Made by a program: the position numbers and the translations under genes
From: Sipunculus nudus
Taxonomy: Eukaryota > Annelida > Sipuncula > Golfingiida > Sipunculidae
Assembly: GCA_026874595.1 (NCBI GenBank)
Contig: CM049313.1
Span: forward strand, 19,341,508 to 19,405,507
DNA: 64,000 nucleotides
Reading direction: 5' to 3'
Shown: one piece after another, positions 59,585-64,000 of the stretch
How the letters are laid out: each line of letters begins with the position of its first letter
Position numbering within the stretch: the stretch's first letter is position 1
The notes under the pieces: model-generated
Databases searched by the model: none
What the model was told of the DNA's origin: nothing
What the model saw: the letters and a program-made list of their open reading frames with translations, nothing else

Positions 59585-60150
59585 CTAGGCTGTTTGCAAT
59601 GCGTAGATGGCAAAGTGCTCGGTGGTATAACCAGAGCATATAATTAATATCATGTGTAAGGAATCAAACGATTGAAAGCTTCGGGTTGACTAATTAGTTT
59701 CGAAACATTGTACGGCACTCTGCAGAACGGTCTGACTGGAGGGGTTGTACATTGAACATCTGGTTGTTCACGGAAAAGCGGATGAAACGTACATGGGTCT
59801 CACGGAAAACTCTTTCAAAACAAGATATAACAACCATAACACATCGTTCAGATGTCCTGAAAGTATAGGCAGACGAATAGCAAAGACGTTCCAGAGAACC
59901 TGGACCGCGGTGTATGGGGGCATGTCGGGTAAATTCACGTGAACCGACCCGTGCGTGGGACCCATTTGAATCCTAAGAAGTGACATGGTCACTCTTTTAC
60001 ACCCGTAGAATGGCTCTTGTTCTGTCGAAGTGGCCGTGAGTATAGGACCTTTGTCTGGCACTTGTGCTGGCAAGGTGGCACGGAACCGTGACCTTGTTTC
60101 AAAGAGAACAGGCTTCAACTCCCTCTATCCTGCGCGATACAACCATGAAC
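59585..60150 (+). pseudogene. GIY-YIG endonuclease fragment of Penelope type
   Basis: The frame at 59745-59880 encodes HLVVHGKADETYMGLTENSF followed by KTRYNNHNTSFR, very close to the Y-x-GLT---FK-RY--H core of GIY-YIG endonuclease domains attached to Penelope-like reverse transcriptases (the arginine and histidine of RYNNH are active-site positions). No RT is present upstream, only a repeat shared with 17404-17575. The frame degenerates after about 59900. Only the end of an element appears to have been inserted or retained. The - strand frame of 116 codons here is the antisense shadow. Confidence 0.55.
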
Positions 60151-61564
60151 TGTAATACCTGTATTGACGAAACAAGACAAGTGACCCATGGGTCATGACC
60201 ATCAGCTGACTGACATGTTTTTATGTGTTCTGATACTAGACACATTGTATATAATCAAGTAATTTTAGCAAGAGAGGTCATAGTATCCTAATCATCAATG
60301 TGGAGATCGATCCAATGATTTTAATTTGTGACCTGTAAAAAATTCAATTTTCAGAATTTGAGAAACTGGCACCATTTCAGTAATTTGACAAACTCTGAAT
60401 ATAAGTAAAATGTGTGGGATACATAAAATGAATACACGAGTGCAACCAATCATGATAAAAAATGTAAAGCTGAGAAACTGACTTTGTTAATATGATGGTT
60501 TCAATACTCCCTATTCACGGCGCGGACATGTTGGACTCAGAACGAGGCTTGGTATGCAAAGACCAACTTGCTATCCTTGGACATTTTCCACCAATTAGCC
60601 AAAAATAGCGACATGAAATGGGCGAAAATGTTAGAATTCCTAGAGCTAAACAGGAGAAGGGATACAGTAACTGTATAGAAGAATACACTCACGAAGTTGA
60701 ATATATCGTACAAGGAACAATCTAATACCCTATAATCGCCCAAAGCAAGGCCGGGGATGCCCGGAGAATTTCCAGTAATCCCTCGACTCTGTTGCATTTT
60801 TTTAAATTAAAAAAATGCCATTTGTAAAATGATGGATTAAATTGCTTTGTCTGCTGCTGTGATATGTTACATTAAATAGGTTTAACATTTTCTATCAAAT
60901 AGGGACCAAGCCTGTAACCTGGAAACGTAATAAGTAGAATTATTTTTATTATGTAGGCCCTACACAGTGCACACGCAGCATTAACTGTAATCTGTTTAAT
61001 GTAAAACACTTAATATTGTTTCGTTTAGGTTCTCACGGTTTGTTAAGGACGCTACAAATTTTATAAAGCAAATTCATCTTGCCTGAGGTGCCAAGCAGAC
61101 GAAGTGTCATTTCAGGGTTGGTATAAACCTAGGTTTTAAGGATAAAGCCATGGCAGTCCAGAGGAGTTTTCTTGAAAAACCCTGGTTTAATGGGCATTAT
61201 TATGTCAATTTTAAATTAAATATAATTTATATATGAAGTGGTAAGATTGTATTTATATTTATCTTATTTATATTTTATGCCCATATATTTTGTCTGGAAT
61301 ATAATACTTAACACATAAAGAAATGTACAATGATACACTTTAAAAAAAATCACTGCATCTGAAGACCTATACAGTACTCATCCCTCAGTCCACCATTTTG
61401 AAAATTTTTCAAAAGTTTACTTAATTAACAGAGGATAACATAATGGGTGTATTACTGTATACACATATTAATTAATGTAAAACTGGATACTGGCAAGGTG
61501 GGGATGGTCAATGTAATCACCCCCTCCCGAAGTATTCAGAGAATAATATTTATATATTACAAAT

Positions 61565-61566
<2 letters not shown>
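60151..61566. other. Non-coding intron-like stretch
   Basis: No supported exon or element. The equivalent of the 9244 exon was looked for (GATGTCATCGGCTGG-like sequence) and not found. Confidence 0.5.

Positions 61567-61623
<57 letters not shown>
61567..61623. repeat. (TA)n microsatellite
   Basis: TA run directly abutting the 3' end of the LINE at 61621. Confidence 0.97.
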
Positions 61624-61625
<2 letters not shown>

Positions 61626-63445
61626 ATGAATAGTACTTATATAGCGCTGAACTCCAAGATCAGACTCACAGCGCTTGCATTTTTACACATCAGTTACACA
61701 ATATATAAATATATAAGCACACTCACACACACACACACACACACACACCTACTCACCCACACACACCCGAGATTACATGTATGGTAAATGTTGCTAATTT
61801 CAAAATGCCTGCAGAAATAGGTATGTTTTAAGATTTGTCTTAAAAGTATTGATAGTGGGGGATTTTCTAAGTTCAGCTGGAAGGGAATTCCAGATCTTAG
61901 GGGCAATATACCTGAGAGAACGTTCACCGACTTTCGTACGGCACTTAGGCAATATTAGAAGACTTTCGTTAGAAGAGCGTAGGGTGCGCACCGGCCGATA
62001 AATACATAGTTTTGACGAAAGATATGGTGGCAGTGATCCATCAAAATATCTATAAACAAGGACTGCGAGTTTGTATTGTATCCGATGCTGAACTGGCAGC
62101 CAGTGGAGTTCCTTAAGTAACGGCGTAACGTGGTCCCTTTTTCGTTTTTAAAGAATAACACGGGCTGCATTATTTTGAAGCATTTGCAACCGTGAAATTT
62201 ATTCTAACGGTAAACCTACCAAAATTGAATTACAATATTCAAGGCGTGATGTAATAGTAGCACAGACTAACCTAGCACAAACGCTGAAGGTTAGGAAACG
62301 CCGGATGGAAGCAATACGTCGGAGTTCGAGAAAAACTGCACGACACACGCTATTAATATGATCATGCTTATAAAGTGTTCGATCAATTTTCACACCAAGG
62401 TATTTCACAGAAGTCTGGAAAGTGACATTACTAACACAAACGCTAAGGGGGGCGTTGTTAATCATCTGAAGACAGGAGTGAGAGCCAACTGGCATAACTT
62501 CGGTCTTATCAGTATTCAGTTTAAGTTTGTTGCTGGTCATCCAAGAGAGGACATCTTCAATACAATTCTGTATACTCAACTGTACAGAACTAAATTGGTC
62601 CGGTTCGTTACTTTTAGATAGCTCGGTGTCATCCGCATACTTATGAAAAGCACAATTATGAACAGTTATAATATCAGACAAAGGTTGTGAATATAAAGTG
62701 AAAAGTACAGGCCCCAACACGGAACCCTGGGGGACACCGTACAATAGAGAGCATGGGTCAGACAATCTACCGTCAACAATAACAGCTTGGGAGCGGTTTC
62801 TCAGATATGAGGAAAACCATGAAAGTACTGTGTCATGTATACCAAATGTCAGTTGAAGTCTTTTAAGCAATATTGAATGATCTAGCGTGTCAAACGCCGC
62901 GCTTAGGTCTAACAAGGCTATCAGAGAAACGTGTTTCTTGTCTGTCGCCGTAAGAAGACCATCCAAAACACTTAACACAGCGGTCTCTGTGCTGTGATGC
63001 CTTCTGTAAGCCGATTGATGGATTTCAATTAAATTATTGTTATGAAGATGACATTGTAACTGCTTTAGAACAATCTTTTCAAGGTTTTTTGAAACAAATG
63101 GAAGTTTAGAGACTGGCCTATAATTTTTTAAATCATTCGGATCTAACCCTTGCTTTTTCAACAGTGGAGTCACTACAGCGTGTTTAAATTGAGACGGAAC
63201 TGAACCTGTAGAGAGAGACATGTTAACAATTGAAGTAATCAGTGGAACAATATCATTAATGCACTGCTTCAAAAGAGCCGTGGGCATTGGGTCGAGTGTA
63301 GAGCTTTTGGTTGGCGACGCCATTATGATGCTAATGATATCCTGATCAGTTGCTGGGGCAAAACAGGACAATGAGGGGCCATCGTAAACATTAAATTTAG
63401 GGGGCGAACATGCAACAGAGTCAAGTTCAAGACGAATATATATAT
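61621..63445 (-). mobile_element. 5'-truncated CR1/L2-type LINE
   Basis: On the - strand: an RT-bearing ORF, a short 3' UTR with a (TG)n tract (+ strand CACACA at 61723-61748), and a terminus reading GCGCTATATAAGTACTATTC followed by ATTATTA, the form of L2/CR1 3' ends, which lack a poly(A) tail. The 5' end is truncated within the region between endonuclease and RT, near a short TA run at 63438. TA sequence lies on both sides, so the target was probably TA-rich; a target duplication cannot be told from the microsatellite. Confidence 0.85.
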
Positions 63446-63470
63446 ATAGAATCATAACCTTTTGTTCCAT
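61800..63470 (-). pseudogene. CR1/L2-type LINE reverse transcriptase, two in-frame stops
   Basis: A single frame from 63470 to 61800 (557 codon positions) interrupted only by TAA at 62199-62201 and TAA at 62148-62150. In order: MASPTKSSTLDPMPTALLK, a NYRPVSKLPFVSK block, HQSAYRRHHSTETAVL, LLDLSAAFDTLDH (catalytic block A), YGVPQGSVLGPVLF (block B), HKYADDTELS (catalytic box at 62628-62639), TEVMPVG, SVKYLGVKID. The C-terminal part has HWLPVQHRIQYKLAVLVYR, TLRSSN and PKIWNSLPAELR. These are hallmarks of the CR1/L2 group rather than of L1. No endonuclease is left. The M at 63470 lies in flanking sequence and is not the native start. Confidence 0.9.
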
Positions 63471-64000
63471 TTATGAGTTTACTATGATATATTTTATATC
63501 TAAAATGGTTTAGAATTAACATATACCTTATTTTTTTAACCCTATGATTGGGTCAATGAAGACTTCCAAGCTGATGTTTTTAATGGCCTCTGATAAGGAA
63601 CTCTGACATTGGGCATTGATGACACTCTAAATTTACATATAAGCACAGTTACTTACTTTATTTTTTACAATTCAGTCACATATAAACAGTGATATTAATC
63701 TATGACTGGATTTGCTATATTACACCACTTATTACTTGAGAATATATATATATATATATAAACACCAACAGTTTTTAAACGGTCCATCATTTCACAAACT
63801 AACTGCTAAAATAAGTATATCACTTAAAAATTTAAATGTGGAAGTTTATTACTAACAAATACCATCGGATAGCATTTCATTTCAGGAATACATCACTGTT
63901 TAAATAAATGAAATATGTACATTTACTGCAAAGTTATTGCAAAGATGCATACATGACCCATGTAGCAGCATTGGCAGCTTGGCATGCTGCCAGCTATGTT
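63471..64000. other. AT-rich non-coding end of window
   Basis: Short TA run at 63740-63760. No exon recognised. Confidence 0.5.

Noticed and set aside
59393-59647. Open frames of repeated I-Y on both strands (also at 11784, 17777, 61563)
   Set aside because: Translations of (TA)n microsatellites.

Overview
This is AT-rich, intron-containing animal DNA. It carries several LINEs (L1/Tx1-type and CR1/L2-type), a Ty3/Gypsy-type LTR element, a GIY-YIG fragment of Penelope type, many (TA)n microsatellites and several families of 320-340 bp tandem repeats. There are no operons, ribosome-binding sites, CRISPR arrays or bacterial genes. The repeat make-up fits a marine invertebrate (lophotrochozoan or lancelet-like); the species cannot be named from the sequence alone. 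Most of the window is introns, repeats and decayed transposons.

Host genes. The only well-supported host coding sequence is a set of small exons on the + strand for a secreted protein family that I do not recognise. One gene starts with a TATA box at 43963 and a signal-peptide exon at 44203-44275. It continues with a 15-nt microexon at 57542-57556 and a glycosylation-rich exon at 58921-59222, then runs off the window. All splice phases match (1, 1-1, 1-0). An orphan exon at 9244-9466 has the phase (0-1) and content expected of the following exon, and a second copy of the microexon lies at 18109-18123. The locus therefore looks like a cluster of duplicated genes. A weaker candidate exon on the - strand (7438-7688) ends in a strong splice donor.

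Layout. 1-350: two units of a 200-bp tandem repeat. 1670-4688: LTR retrotransposon with LTRs differing at one base, but lacking reverse transcriptase and integrase. 9.2-20.3 kb: orphan exon and a patchwork of segmental duplications containing decayed L1/Tx1 LINE pieces, a 2-kb element with an internal 330-bp array, and the duplicated microexon. 21.2-31.5 kb: a pseudogene of a multicopy invertebrate family, diverged tandem repeats and another LINE remnant. 34.1-34.3 kb: a long imperfect palindrome. 34890-40400: nearly full-length L1/Tx1-type LINE with a 16-bp target-site duplication. 43-44.3 kb: promoter region and first coding exon of the secreted gene. 46071-48721: second, internally deleted LINE in its first intron. 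52.6-54.8 kb: tandem array. 55.2-58.8 kb: second copy of the segmental duplication, leading into the last exon. 59.5-64 kb: GIY-YIG fragment and a 5'-truncated CR1/L2-type LINE.

Duplicate copies within the window act as each other's pre-insertion sites, which lets several insertions and microsatellite expansions be delimited directly.
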